From Chloroflexota bacterium (GTDB lineage: Bacteria > Chloroflexota > Dormibacteria > Dormibacterales > Dormibacteraceae), in NCBI GenBank assembly GCA_005879945.1, contig VBHX01000098.1:1-33578 (forward strand): a stretch of DNA of 33,578 nucleotides. Reading direction: 5' to 3'. The notes beneath the pieces are model-generated. The model saw only the letters and a program-made list of their open reading frames with translations, searched no databases and was not told the origin of the DNA. This document shows positions 18,754 to 28,107 of the stretch, in pieces. Position numbers and translations under genes: made by a program. Each line of letters opens with the position of its first letter. The stretch's first letter is position 1.

Positions 18754-18772
18754 GGCGAAGCCTCTGAGTTCG
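18745..18772. repeat. Strong inverted repeat between ABC ATPase and phosphoesterase
   Basis: CGAACTCA-AGGC-GAA-GCCT-C-TGAGTTCG: 8+4 bp stem with one bulged base and a 3-nt loop; no T-tract. Confidence 0.7.
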
Positions 18773-18784
18773 TGGGGTATTTGG

Positions 18785-19879
18785 TCAAGCCTCGGTGGGC
18801 TTTGATTCGTCCCGCGCGATTAGAACCGGATCCTTGCGCAGCGCGAGCCTCACGCGCGTGCCGGCGGAAAGGGCACCCGCCTCGGAGGTCGGCATCTGCG
18901 CCAGAACCGTGCCGTCGCCCATGTCGACGGTGATGCGGCTGGTCGCGCCGAGGAACGCGGTCGCGATCACCGTGCCGATAAGCGGGCCCGGGACCATGTC
19001 GCCATCGACGACGAGGGAGACGGCCTCGGGCCGCACCAGAGCGATGGCTGGGCCGTTGGGCGTGTCCGGCTTCACCAGCGGCAGGCGTGCGCCGCGCACA
19101 TCGACCTCTCCATCTTTGACGACGCCGGCGAGACGGTTGGTCAGGCCGACGAACTCGGCCACGAACGGTGTCGCCGGGCGCGAGTAGATGGTGGTCGGCG
19201 GTCCAAGCTGCTCGAGCCGGCCCGCATTCATCACGCCGACGCGGTCCGCAATGGCCAGCGCCTCCTCCTGGTCGTGCGTGACGAACAGAGTGGTCGTACC
19301 GACCTCGAGCTGCACCCGGCGGATCTCATCTCGGAGCCGAGAGCGAACCTTGGCGTCGAGGGCTGATAGCGGCTCGTCGAGCAGCAGCACCTTGGGCTCG
19401 ATCGCGAGCGCCCGGGCGAGGGCTACGCGCTGCTGCTGTCCACCCGACATCTGATGCGCGTACTTGTGTGCGTGGGCGGAGAGTCCGACCAGCTCGAGCA
19501 TGTCACCGGCCCGCTTCCGCCGTTCGGCAGGACCGACGTCGTGCAGCTGCATGCCGAACTCCACGTTGCGCATCGCCGACATGTGTGGGAACAAGGAGTA
19601 GGCCTGGAATACCATCCCGATGTCCCGCCGGTTGGCCGGGACGTTGGTGACGTCCACGCCGTCGACGACGACCCTGCCGCTGTCGGGCTCCTCCAGCCCC
19701 GCCAGCAACCTCAGCGCCGTTGTCTTGCCGCAACCGGACGGACCTAGCAGGGCGACGAGCTCACCGGGCGCCAGGGTTAAGGTCAGACCTGCAAGGGCGG
19801 TGGCGTTGCCGTAACGCCGCTGGAGATCGTCGAGCCGAACTTCGACGCCGCGGCCAGGCCCTGCTGCGCCAGTTGTCAT
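18785..19879 (-). CDS. ABC transporter ATP-binding protein (PotA/FbpC-type)
   Basis: GPSGCGKTTALRLLAG (Walker A), SGGQQQRVALARALA (signature), LLLDEPLSALDAKVR (Walker B), C-terminal TOBE-like region. Confidence 0.95.
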   Translation of the reverse strand: MTTGAAGPGRGVEVRLDDLQRRYGNATALAGLTLTLAPGELVALLGPSGCGKTTALRLLAGLEEPDSGRVVVDGVDVTNVPANRRDIGMVFQAYSLFPHMSAMRNVEFGMQLHDVGPAERRKRAGDMLELVGLSAHAHKYAHQMSGGQQQRVALARALAIEPKVLLLDEPLSALDAKVRSRLRDEIRRVQLEVGTTTLFVTHDQEEALAIADRVGVMNAGRLEQLGPPTTIYSRPATPFVAEFVGLTNRLAGVVKDGEVDVRGARLPLVKPDTPNGPAIALVRPEAVSLVVDGDMVPGPLIGTVIATAFLGATSRITVDMGDGTVLAQMPTSEAGALSAGTRVRLALRKDPVLIARDESKPTEA

Positions 19880-20733
19880 CTGGCCCTCCCGACCAGGCCG
19901 CCGCTCAGGCTCACGGTCTTGCCCAGCTCGAAGTCGGCGTCTTCCGCCTTCGCCACCGGCACCGGCGGCCGGCCCACAAACGACAGGATCATCAGCAGCG
20001 CGAATGCGAAGAGCAGCGCGGCCACCGCGACCGCGATCGAGGTGCCGGCGTCGACCAGGCTTACGTAGTTGATGGCAACCTGCAGGTTTTCATAGGCCAG
20101 AAGGTTGGCGAACGTGAATTCTCCAAGCACAAGGGCGACCGATATCAGGCTGGCGTTGAGGATGGCGCTGGACATGTTCGGCACGACCACGCGGAGCATG
20201 ACGGTGCCCCACCTTGCGCCAAGGCTGCGCGCTGCCTCTGACAGCGTCTTGAGGTCGATCGCCGAAAGTCCCGCGTCGAGCGCCCGATACGAGTAAGGAA
20301 GCACGAGGATCAGATATGCGAAGGCGAGCGTGAGGATCGAGTCGCTCAGGTTGATGTTGATCCATCTGTAGATCGGCACCATGCCGACCACAAGCGCAAT
20401 CGCGGGCACCGTAAGCGGGATCAGGCAGATGAACTCGATGGCACGGTTCAGCTGCGGGAATCTCAAGCGAACCCAGACCATGGTCGGCAGGAGCAGGACG
20501 AGCATGGCCAGGCAGGTGATCACGGCCAGCTCGAGCGAGGCCGTGATGGCGCTGACCAGATCGGGTGTCTGGACGATGTTCTTCCAGGCGTCGAGGTTTC
20601 GAGGCGCGTTGATCGCATTGCCGCGCGTGGAGAACTCGAGCATCGCGCCGATTGGAACGAGGAAGAAGGCTCCCAACACGATAAAGATGGTGATCCTGAA
20701 GAGCTGGAGCTTGAAACGGCGGGACCGGGTCAC
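19876..20733 (-). CDS. ABC transporter permease (PotC-like)
   Basis: Multiple TM helices; EAARSLGARWGTVMLRVVVPNMSSAI corresponds to the EAA loop. Confidence 0.9.
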   Translation of the reverse strand: MTRSRRFKLQLFRITIFIVLGAFFLVPIGAMLEFSTRGNAINAPRNLDAWKNIVQTPDLVSAITASLELAVITCLAMLVLLLPTMVWVRLRFPQLNRAIEFICLIPLTVPAIALVVGMVPIYRWININLSDSILTLAFAYLILVLPYSYRALDAGLSAIDLKTLSEAARSLGARWGTVMLRVVVPNMSSAILNASLISVALVLGEFTFANLLAYENLQVAINYVSLVDAGTSIAVAVAALLFAFALLMILSFVGRPPVPVAKAEDADFELGKTVSLSGGLVGRAR

Positions 20734-20737
20734 CGCG

Positions 20738-21676
20738 TCAGCGCACCCACTGCGACGTACGCCGCTGCAGCAGCGTGTACAGCGTCGTCACGACGAGGAC
20801 GACCACGATCATGGCCAGGGCCAGAGACTTCGCGAGCCCCGGCGCCGCGCGTCCGGTCTCGCTGGTCAGCAGGTTGGCGATCTGCAGCGGGACGATGACG
20901 CCGCCCTGGGTGATGAGGGCGGCCGCTGTCGCGTAGGCCGAGAAGGAGTTGGCGAACAACAACAGCGTGCAGCCTAGAAACGACGGCGCGAGCAGCGGGC
21001 CGGCCACGTAGCGCCAGTAGTGCCACGTACCGCCGCCGAGACTCTCCGTCGCCTCGCGCCACTGGGGGCGGATGCCGTCGAGCGCCGGCAGAAAGACGAT
21101 GAGCATCAGCGGGATCTGGAAGTAGGTGTAGATCAAAATGAGCCCGGGTAGGTCGTAGAGCCACACGCCCTTGGGGTAGAAATCGAGGCCGTGGTCCTTC
21201 AGAAACAGATAGACGACGCCGGTATACCCCACGGTGGCGATGAACGCGAATGCCAGGGTTACGCCCCCGAACTGGGCGAACACGCCGGAGGCGGACGTCA
21301 CAGTTCGACGTAGGATGCCGCGCGGATTGCCGGTCGCGACCGCGTACGCGAGCAGCGCGCCCCCAATGGCTCCAATCGCCGCGCTTGCCGCGGAGATCGT
21401 GATGCTGGCGCCGAATGCCTTCACAAGGTAGCTCTGGGCGATACCCGAGAAGTTGGCCGTGGTGAAGGCGCCGTCCTTGGTCGTCAGGGATCCCACGACG
21501 ATGATGAGGGTGGGCAGGAACAGGAACAGGCCGGTGTAGATGAAGAAGGGGACGAGCCCTACCCATGTAAGGGACAGCCGCCGGCTGCCCGCGATGGGGC
21601 GACCGGCGGCTGCTATAGCCGTGCTACCGGACCCGCGACCCGACACGTACGTCGTGTCGGGGAGCGGCGCCGTCAA
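20738..21676 (-). CDS. ABC transporter permease (PotB-like)
   Basis: Multiple TM helices; EATESLGGGTWHYWRYVAGPLLAPSFLG EAA-like loop; operonic with SBP and ATPase. Confidence 0.9.
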   Translation of the reverse strand: MTAPLPDTTYVSGRGSGSTAIAAAGRPIAGSRRLSLTWVGLVPFFIYTGLFLFLPTLIIVVGSLTTKDGAFTTANFSGIAQSYLVKAFGASITISAASAAIGAIGGALLAYAVATGNPRGILRRTVTSASGVFAQFGGVTLAFAFIATVGYTGVVYLFLKDHGLDFYPKGVWLYDLPGLILIYTYFQIPLMLIVFLPALDGIRPQWREATESLGGGTWHYWRYVAGPLLAPSFLGCTLLLFANSFSAYATAAALITQGGVIVPLQIANLLTSETGRAAPGLAKSLALAMIVVVLVVTTLYTLLQRRTSQWVR

Positions 21677-22794
21677 GAAACGGCTGCCGACCAGTGTGCG
21701 GCGACGTAAGCTCCGGCGGCGGTCAGCTGGTCCTGGGTTGGGAACTGGGGCGTGCCCGTAACAGGCGGGAGAGCGGATGCCGCGGCCTTGTCAATGGTGC
21801 CGGCCTTCTCCATGGCTGCCTGGCGCACCGGTCGCGCGCCGCCCTTCAGCCACAGGTTCTGACCCGCGTCGGAGTACAGGTACTCCTCCCAAAGGCGCGC
21901 CGAGGCCGGGTGCGGTGCTTGCTTGTTGATGGCCTGCGCGTAGTAGCCGCCGATCGTCGCGTTCGACGGCACGAAGATCTTCCAATCGGAAACGTCTTTG
22001 CCGTGCGAGGTCGAGAGGTAGTCCCATTCAAATACGACCGAGGTCTGCCCGGACTTGACAGTGGCGGCGGTGGCGATGACCGGGACGTAGTTCCCGGCCT
22101 GCTTCATCTGGTGGAAGAAGTCCACGCCCTTGCTGATGTCGTCCAGCGAACCACCGTTGGCGACCGCGGCCAAGACGATGCCGTTGAGGCCCTGGTTCGA
22201 CTTGGTCGGATCACCCGCGAGGGCGACCTTGCTCTTGAAGCCTGATCCGAGCAGGTCCGAGACCGAGTTGATCGTGCCGCCCGGGACCTTGCTCGACTGG
22301 TAGCCGATGCCCATGAAGCCGCCGTAGTCCTGGACCCAGAGACCCGTCGGCTCTTTCTGGCCCGCGAGGATGTCGTTCCAGGTGCTCACTTTGTACGGAG
22401 CGAACACCGCCGTATTGGCGAGGGCCACTTTCATGCCTACGTCGACGACGTCAGGTGCTCGGTTCGTCCCCGACAGCTGGTTGATGGCGTCGACCTCTTC
22501 CTGGCTGCTGCCGTTGGGGTTGGCGGAGTTGACTTTGATTCCGTATTTCGCGGTGAAGCCGCTGATGATGGCGCCGTAGTTCGCCCAGTCGGGTGGGAGC
22601 GCGATGACGTTGAGCTCGCCCTCCTTCTTGGCCGCCGCAACGAGCGCATCCATGCCGCCGCAATCGGACGCCGAGGTGGCTGTCTTGGCGTTGCAGCTGG
22701 CCGTACCGCCGCCGCCAGTCGATCCACACGCCGCGACCAGCAGAAGCGTGGCGACAGCCACGCCGAGACCACGGATTCGAAGTCCCCAGTTCAT
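21673..22794 (-). CDS. ABC transporter extracellular solute-binding lipoprotein
   Basis: ATG 22794 preceded by GGGGAGAGA; MNWGLRIRGLGVAVATLLLVAACGSTGGGG lipobox; SBP-like body. The ORF-track start 22905 is probably too early. Confidence 0.88.
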   Translation of the reverse strand: MNWGLRIRGLGVAVATLLLVAACGSTGGGGTASCNAKTATSASDCGGMDALVAAAKKEGELNVIALPPDWANYGAIISGFTAKYGIKVNSANPNGSSQEEVDAINQLSGTNRAPDVVDVGMKVALANTAVFAPYKVSTWNDILAGQKEPTGLWVQDYGGFMGIGYQSSKVPGGTINSVSDLLGSGFKSKVALAGDPTKSNQGLNGIVLAAVANGGSLDDISKGVDFFHQMKQAGNYVPVIATAATVKSGQTSVVFEWDYLSTSHGKDVSDWKIFVPSNATIGGYYAQAINKQAPHPASARLWEEYLYSDAGQNLWLKGGARPVRQAAMEKAGTIDKAAASALPPVTGTPQFPTQDQLTAAGAYVAAHWSAAVS

Positions 22795-22849
22795 TCTCTC
22801 TCCCCAAATGACGATTGGCCGGAACCCGTGGCGGACGTCCCGGCGACCG

Positions 22850-22864
22850 ATATGGCGCCCATAT
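22850..22864. promoter_or_regulatory. Inverted repeat ATATGG-CGC-CCATAT upstream of the SBP operon
   Basis: Perfect 6-bp arms around 3 nt, ~56 bp upstream of the SBP ATG. Confidence 0.4.
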
Positions 22865-22921
22865 GATGCTCCGCTCACAGCGACATTGCAAAGAGCGCAC
22901 CGCACCCCGACGGGGGGTTGT

Positions 22922-22942
22922 GGGTTAAGCGAGGGTTAAGCG
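22922..22942. repeat. Tandem direct repeat GGGTTAAGCG-A-GGGTTAAGCG
   Basis: Two identical 10-mers at 11-bp spacing between the ABC operon and the IclR gene. Confidence 0.75.
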
Positions 22943-22950
22943 GCGATGAG

Positions 22951-23736
22951 CTATTTAGAGCCGCGGCTGCGGAAGCCGAGGCGCCGGGACAGGTCGGCCG
23001 CGGCTTCCCGGGTGAGCCCGACCAGGTCCGGGCCACCGGGCGCCTGCAGGCGTTGGGCGGGACCGGACACGTCGATGGCGGCGACGACCTGATCCTCGGC
23101 CGAATAGACCGGCGCCGCGATGGCGTCGAGACCCAGCTCGAGCTCCTCGAAGGTCCGAGCGAAGCCTGTCTCGCGCGCCGCGGCCAGCTGCTTCTCGAGC
23201 TCCGCCACGTTGACGATCGAGCGCGGGGTCCGCGGCTCGAGCGGACGGGAGAGAAGCCGGTGGCGGACGGGGTCGGCCGCGAATGCCAGGATCACCTTGC
23301 CGCTCGCGGTGCAGTGCACCGGCGTCCGCCGGCCCAGCCAGTTGACGCTGACGATCGCCGTCGACCCGGCAGCCTGCTCGATGGGCACGATCTCGTCGCC
23401 GTCGAGCACGTCGAGCGTCACCGTCTCGCCGGTGGATTCGGCCAGGCGTTCGCAAACCGGGCGCGCCACCGAGCGGAGGTCGAGCTCGCCCGTGACCACG
23501 CTCGCGAGCTGGGGGAGCCGGCGGCCGAGCCGGTACTTGGCGGTTCTCGGGTCGCGTTCGACGAGCGCATGCCGCTCCAGGGTGCCCAGCAGCCTGAGGG
23601 CGGTTGATCGATGGACTCGGAGCTCACGAGCGACCTCCGCTCCCGACCGCCAGCCCTCGCGCGCGAGGAGGTCGAGAATCGCGACCGCGCGGTCGACGGA
23701 GCGAATCACGGCCGCATCGCGCGGTTCGTTGCTCAC
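22951..23736 (-). CDS. IclR-family transcriptional regulator
   Basis: SVDRAVAILDLLAREGWRSGAEVARELRVHRSTALRLLGTLERHALVERD wHTH; effector domain with VHCTASGKVILAF; GTG start. Confidence 0.93.
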   Translation of the reverse strand: MSNEPRDAAVIRSVDRAVAILDLLAREGWRSGAEVARELRVHRSTALRLLGTLERHALVERDPRTAKYRLGRRLPQLASVVTGELDLRSVARPVCERLAESTGETVTLDVLDGDEIVPIEQAAGSTAIVSVNWLGRRTPVHCTASGKVILAFAADPVRHRLLSRPLEPRTPRSIVNVAELEKQLAAARETGFARTFEELELGLDAIAAPVYSAEDQVVAAIDVSGPAQRLQAPGGPDLVGLTREAAADLSRRLGFRSRGSK

Positions 23737-23804
23737 TGCGCAACATAATACGATAGGTGGTATTCTTGTTGGACCCTGAGCATCTGTTGGGCGATGCGCA
23801 ACAG
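23737..23804. promoter_or_regulatory. Divergent control region between IclR gene and corrinoid-protein operon, with inverted repeats
   Basis: CAACATAATAC...GTATTCTTGTTG (23741-23771) and CTGTTG-N9-CAACAG (23784-23804); TGCGCAACA occurs at 23737-23745 and 23795-23803. Confidence 0.5.
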
Positions 23805-23815
23805 GAGGAGTGGCG

Positions 23816-24538
<723 letters not shown>

Positions 24539-24544
24539 GGCCAG

Positions 24545-25408
24545 TTGGAAACGGTGCTCAGCTCGCGGAGTCGCGAGGTCAGGATCTCGATCGACCTGCC
24601 CTTCGTCATCATCGGCGAGCGCATCAACCCGACCGGCCGCAAGGTGCTCGCCGCCGAGATGAAGGAAGGACGCATGGACCGTGTGCGCGCCGACGCCATC
24701 GCCCAGGCCGCCTCCGGGGCCCACATGCTGGACGTCAACGCAGGCATCCCGGCCATCGACGAAGCTGCCCTCCTGGTGGCGACGATCAAGGCCGTGAGCG
24801 AGGTCAGCGACCTGCCCGTCTGCATCGACTCGTCGGTCATGGAGGCATTGGAAGCCGCGCTCGCGGCTTACGAAGGCAAGGCCCTGGTCAACTCGGTCAC
24901 GGCCGAGGACGAGCGCATGGATCGGATCCTGCCGCTGGTGAAGAAGCACGGCGCGGCCGTGATCGGCATGGCCAACGATGAGACCGGGATCTCGATGGTG
25001 CCCGAGGAGCGGGTGGCGATTGCTCGCCGGATCATCGACCGCGCGAGCGAGTATGGAATCCCCAAAGAGGACGTGATCATCGACCCCATCGCAATGACGG
25101 TGGCAGCCGACCCGACATGCGGCCTCGTCACCCTGGAGACGATGCGGCTCATCCGCGAGCAGCTGGGCAACAACATGACGTGCGGCGCATCCAACGTGTC
25201 CTTCGGCCTGCCCGATCGCGCGACGGTGAATGCGGCCTTCCTGCCGCTGGCGATGCACGCGGGCCTGACGTGCGCGATCACCAACCCGCTCGTTCTCGAG
25301 GTGCGTCGAGCCGTGCTTGCGGGCGACCTTCTGCTCGGTCATGACGAGTACGCCATGCGCTGGATAGCCAGCTATCGCGCCGACCAGGCGGAGGCCGCGG
25401 CCAAGTGA
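24545..25408 (+). CDS. Methyltetrahydrofolate:corrinoid methyltransferase (pterin-binding, MtgA/MeTr-like)
   Basis: IIGERINPTGRK, MLDVNAGIPAIDEAAL, LPVCIDSSVMEALEAAL, GASNVSFGLPDRATVNAAFL; TTG start. Confidence 0.93.
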   Translation: METVLSSRSREVRISIDLPFVIIGERINPTGRKVLAAEMKEGRMDRVRADAIAQAASGAHMLDVNAGIPAIDEAALLVATIKAVSEVSDLPVCIDSSVMEALEAALAAYEGKALVNSVTAEDERMDRILPLVKKHGAAVIGMANDETGISMVPEERVAIARRIIDRASEYGIPKEDVIIDPIAMTVAADPTCGLVTLETMRLIREQLGNNMTCGASNVSFGLPDRATVNAAFLPLAMHAGLTCAITNPLVLEVRRAVLAGDLLLGHDEYAMRWIASYRADQAEAAAK

Positions 25409-27231
25409 TTCAGCGGAAGCTGGAGGTCGTCTACCAGCCGTTCGACCGATCGACGCGTGTGCCGCCCGGCACCACGCTGTTCAGCGCCGCGCACTGGATC
25501 GGCCTGCCCATCGACTCCACGTGCGGCGGGCGCGGGACATGCGGCAAGTGCAAGGTGCGCGTCGTGCAAGGCGCGACCGAGGTCAGTGCCGCGGACCGCC
25601 GGCTGCTTCGCGGCGAGGAGGTCGAGAACGGATGGCGTCTGTCGTGTCAGGCGCGCATCTACGAGGACATGACGTGCGAGGTGCCGCAGCTGCTGCGCGT
25701 GCCGAAGGCGGCAACGATGGGACTCAGCCGCCTCGTCATCATCGACCCCAACGTCCGCAAGGTCTTCCTCGAGCTGACCGAGCCAGACCTGCACGACCAG
25801 CGCAGCGACATCACGCGGCTCCGCGACGCGCTCACGGCCGAGGGGCATGACATGTCCGCGGGCGTGCCGGTGCTGCGGGCACTGCCCAAGGTGCTTCGCG
25901 ATGCCGGCTTCAAGGTGACCGCGGTGCTGGCGGGCGAGCATCTGGTCGCGATCGAGCCCGGCGACACCACCGAGGAGTGTTTCGGGGTCGCGTTCGACGT
26001 CGGGACGACCACGCTGGTCGGCACGCTGATGAACCTGCGCACCGGCATGGCGGCGGCCGTTCGTTCCACGCTCAACGGCCAGGCTCCGTTTGGTGCCGAT
26101 GTCATCTCGCGGATCAGCCACGCGATGAACGGCCCCGACAGCGTCGACGAGCTGAGGACCGCCGTCGTGGCGACCATGAACGGGATCATGGATGAGCTCT
26201 ATCGAGAGGCGGGGGTCTCGCCCGAGCGCACGTACGAAGCGGTGGTGGTCGGCAACGCGACCATGCTCCACCTCCTATTTGGTATCGACCCGACGCCGAT
26301 CTCGATGATGCCGTTCACACCGGCGTTCATGGATGCGCTGAGCGTCCCCACGCGCGAGGTCGGTCTTCGGATCCACGCCGCGGGCTACGTGCAGACCCTG
26401 CCGGCGCTGGGCGCATACGTCGGCGCCGACATCGTTTCGGGCGTGCTCGCGACCGGGCTCGCGCGCGAGGACAAGCTGCGCGTCTTCGTCGACGTGGGCA
26501 CGAACGGAGAGATCGTGATCGGCAGCAGCCAGCGCACGCTCGCCACCGCCGCGCCGGCCGGACCTGCGTTCGAGGGCAGCCAGATCAAGTGCGGCATGCG
26601 GGCAACCGACGGGGCCATCGAGGGCGTGCAGCTGGGCGAGGGCGTCGAGCTTCAGATCATCGGCGGCGACGTGCCGGCGCAGGGTCTATGTGGATCCGGG
26701 CTCGTGGACGCGGTCGCGCAGCTGCTGAACGTCGGCCTGCTCGAGCATTCGGGACGCATGCTCTCCAGGTTGGAGGCGCCCGATCACCCGCTCGCCAACC
26801 GCCTCATCGAGGTCGATGGTGTCCGCGCATTCCTCCTGGCCGAAGGCGTGTACCTCACCCAGCGCGACGTCCGCGAGCTCCAGTTCGCCAAGGGCTCGAT
26901 CGCGACCGGGATCAAGGTGCTGATGGACATCCTCGGCGTCGAGGCGTCGGACCTGGACGAGATCTTCCTCGGCGGCTCGTTCGGTTCTTACCTGAACCCC
27001 GAAAGCGCAAAAATCATCGGGCTGGTGCCGCCGGTGGACGTGGACAAGATCATCGCGGTGGGGAACTCTGCGGGCGAAGGCGCGAAGATCGCGCTACTCT
27101 CCTATCGCGAGCGGCAGGTCGCGTTCGAGCTCCCGTCGCGCATCGAGTACATCGAGCTCTCCGGACGCTCCGACTTCAACGACTCGTTCGTGTCGGTCCT
27201 CGCCTTCCCGCACCTCGAGCTCGTCTCGTGA
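25405..27231 (+). CDS. RACo-like reductive activator of corrinoid proteins (2Fe-2S ferredoxin + ASKHA domain)
   Basis: N-terminal CGGRGTCGKCKVRVVQG...LSCQARIY; ASKHA motifs FGVAFDVGTTTLVG, VFVDVGTNGEIVIG, EIFLGGSFGSYLNPESAKIIGLVP. Confidence 0.93.
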   Translation: MIQRKLEVVYQPFDRSTRVPPGTTLFSAAHWIGLPIDSTCGGRGTCGKCKVRVVQGATEVSAADRRLLRGEEVENGWRLSCQARIYEDMTCEVPQLLRVPKAATMGLSRLVIIDPNVRKVFLELTEPDLHDQRSDITRLRDALTAEGHDMSAGVPVLRALPKVLRDAGFKVTAVLAGEHLVAIEPGDTTEECFGVAFDVGTTTLVGTLMNLRTGMAAAVRSTLNGQAPFGADVISRISHAMNGPDSVDELRTAVVATMNGIMDELYREAGVSPERTYEAVVVGNATMLHLLFGIDPTPISMMPFTPAFMDALSVPTREVGLRIHAAGYVQTLPALGAYVGADIVSGVLATGLAREDKLRVFVDVGTNGEIVIGSSQRTLATAAPAGPAFEGSQIKCGMRATDGAIEGVQLGEGVELQIIGGDVPAQGLCGSGLVDAVAQLLNVGLLEHSGRMLSRLEAPDHPLANRLIEVDGVRAFLLAEGVYLTQRDVRELQFAKGSIATGIKVLMDILGVEASDLDEIFLGGSFGSYLNPESAKIIGLVPPVDVDKIIAVGNSAGEGAKIALLSYRERQVAFELPSRIEYIELSGRSDFNDSFVSVLAFPHLELVS

Positions 27232-27812
27232 GCACCGCCTTCGTCATCTGCGGCGCCCTGGGCAAAGAGGTCAAGGACATCGTCGACCGTCGCGGCTGGG
27301 ACGTCGACGTCTACGGCGTTTCGGCGCTACTTCATCTGTATCCCAATCGCATCGTCGACGAGGTGCGCGAGAAGCTCCACGCCCTGCGGCCGCGCTACGA
27401 GCGCCTGGTGGTCGTCTACGGGGAGTGCGGCACCAACGGGCGGCTGGATCCGGTTCTGGCGGAGGTCGGCGCGGTGCAGGTCAAAGGCCCGCACTGTTAC
27501 GAGATGCTGGCCGGCGAGGAGCTCTTCGCGCGAGTCAGCGACAAGCGCCCGGGCACGTTCTTCCTTACCGACTGGCTGGTGCGGAACTTCGACCGCGCAG
27601 TGGTCCGCGGCCTCGGCCTGGACCGGCATCCCGAGCTCAAGTCGATGCTCTTCGGTAACTACGAGGCTTTGCTCTATCTTCGCCAGGTGCCAAACCCACG
27701 GCTGGCCGCCAAGGCTGAGGAGATCGCGTCGTACCTCGGCCTGCCGCTCGAGCTCAACGACGTCGGCCTCGGCGAATTGGAGTCACGTCTGGCGGACCTC
27801 CTCGAGGCCTGA
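27228..27812 (+). CDS. DUF1638-family protein
   Basis: STAFVICGALGKEVKDIVDRRGWDVDVYGVSALLHLYPNRI...VYGECGTNGRLDPVL...KGPHCYEMLAG; GTGA overlap with upstream stop. Confidence 0.8.
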   Translation: MSTAFVICGALGKEVKDIVDRRGWDVDVYGVSALLHLYPNRIVDEVREKLHALRPRYERLVVVYGECGTNGRLDPVLAEVGAVQVKGPHCYEMLAGEELFARVSDKRPGTFFLTDWLVRNFDRAVVRGLGLDRHPELKSMLFGNYEALLYLRQVPNPRLAAKAEEIASYLGLPLELNDVGLGELESRLADLLEA

Positions 27813-27819
27813 GTTCGTT

Positions 27820-28107
27820 ATGGCCTCGTATCAAGTGATGTTCTGGAAGCACATTCCGTCCCAGGTCAAAGCCTGGGAGGGTGAGACTCAGGTGAAGCGG
27901 ATGCTGCCCGACCGGTTTCAGGCCGCGATCGACGCCTATGCGATGAAGGACGGCTCGACCGACATGGACGCGTACCTCGACGGCTGGCGGTGGGGGCCGG
28001 TGGAGCAGAGGGACGGCTCGCCCGAAGAGGTGGTGACGGTGGTGATCGCCGAGCTGGATGCCGCGAACCCGAGGGCCCGGATCATGAACCCTGAGCAGTC
28101 CTCATGA
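27820..28107 (+). CDS. PF13769-like small protein (annotated 'virulence factor' in databases)
   Basis: YQVMFWKHIPSQVKAWEGETQVKRMLPDRFQAAIDAYAM...DAYLDGWRWG matches that short family as I recall it. Confidence 0.7.
   Translation: MASYQVMFWKHIPSQVKAWEGETQVKRMLPDRFQAAIDAYAMKDGSTDMDAYLDGWRWGPVEQRDGSPEEVVTVVIAELDAANPRARIMNPEQSS

Noticed and set aside
26589-27227. N-terminal part of the 407-aa ORF ending in DUF1638
   Set aside because: Arg-rich shadow of the ASKHA gene; the real start is GTG 27228.
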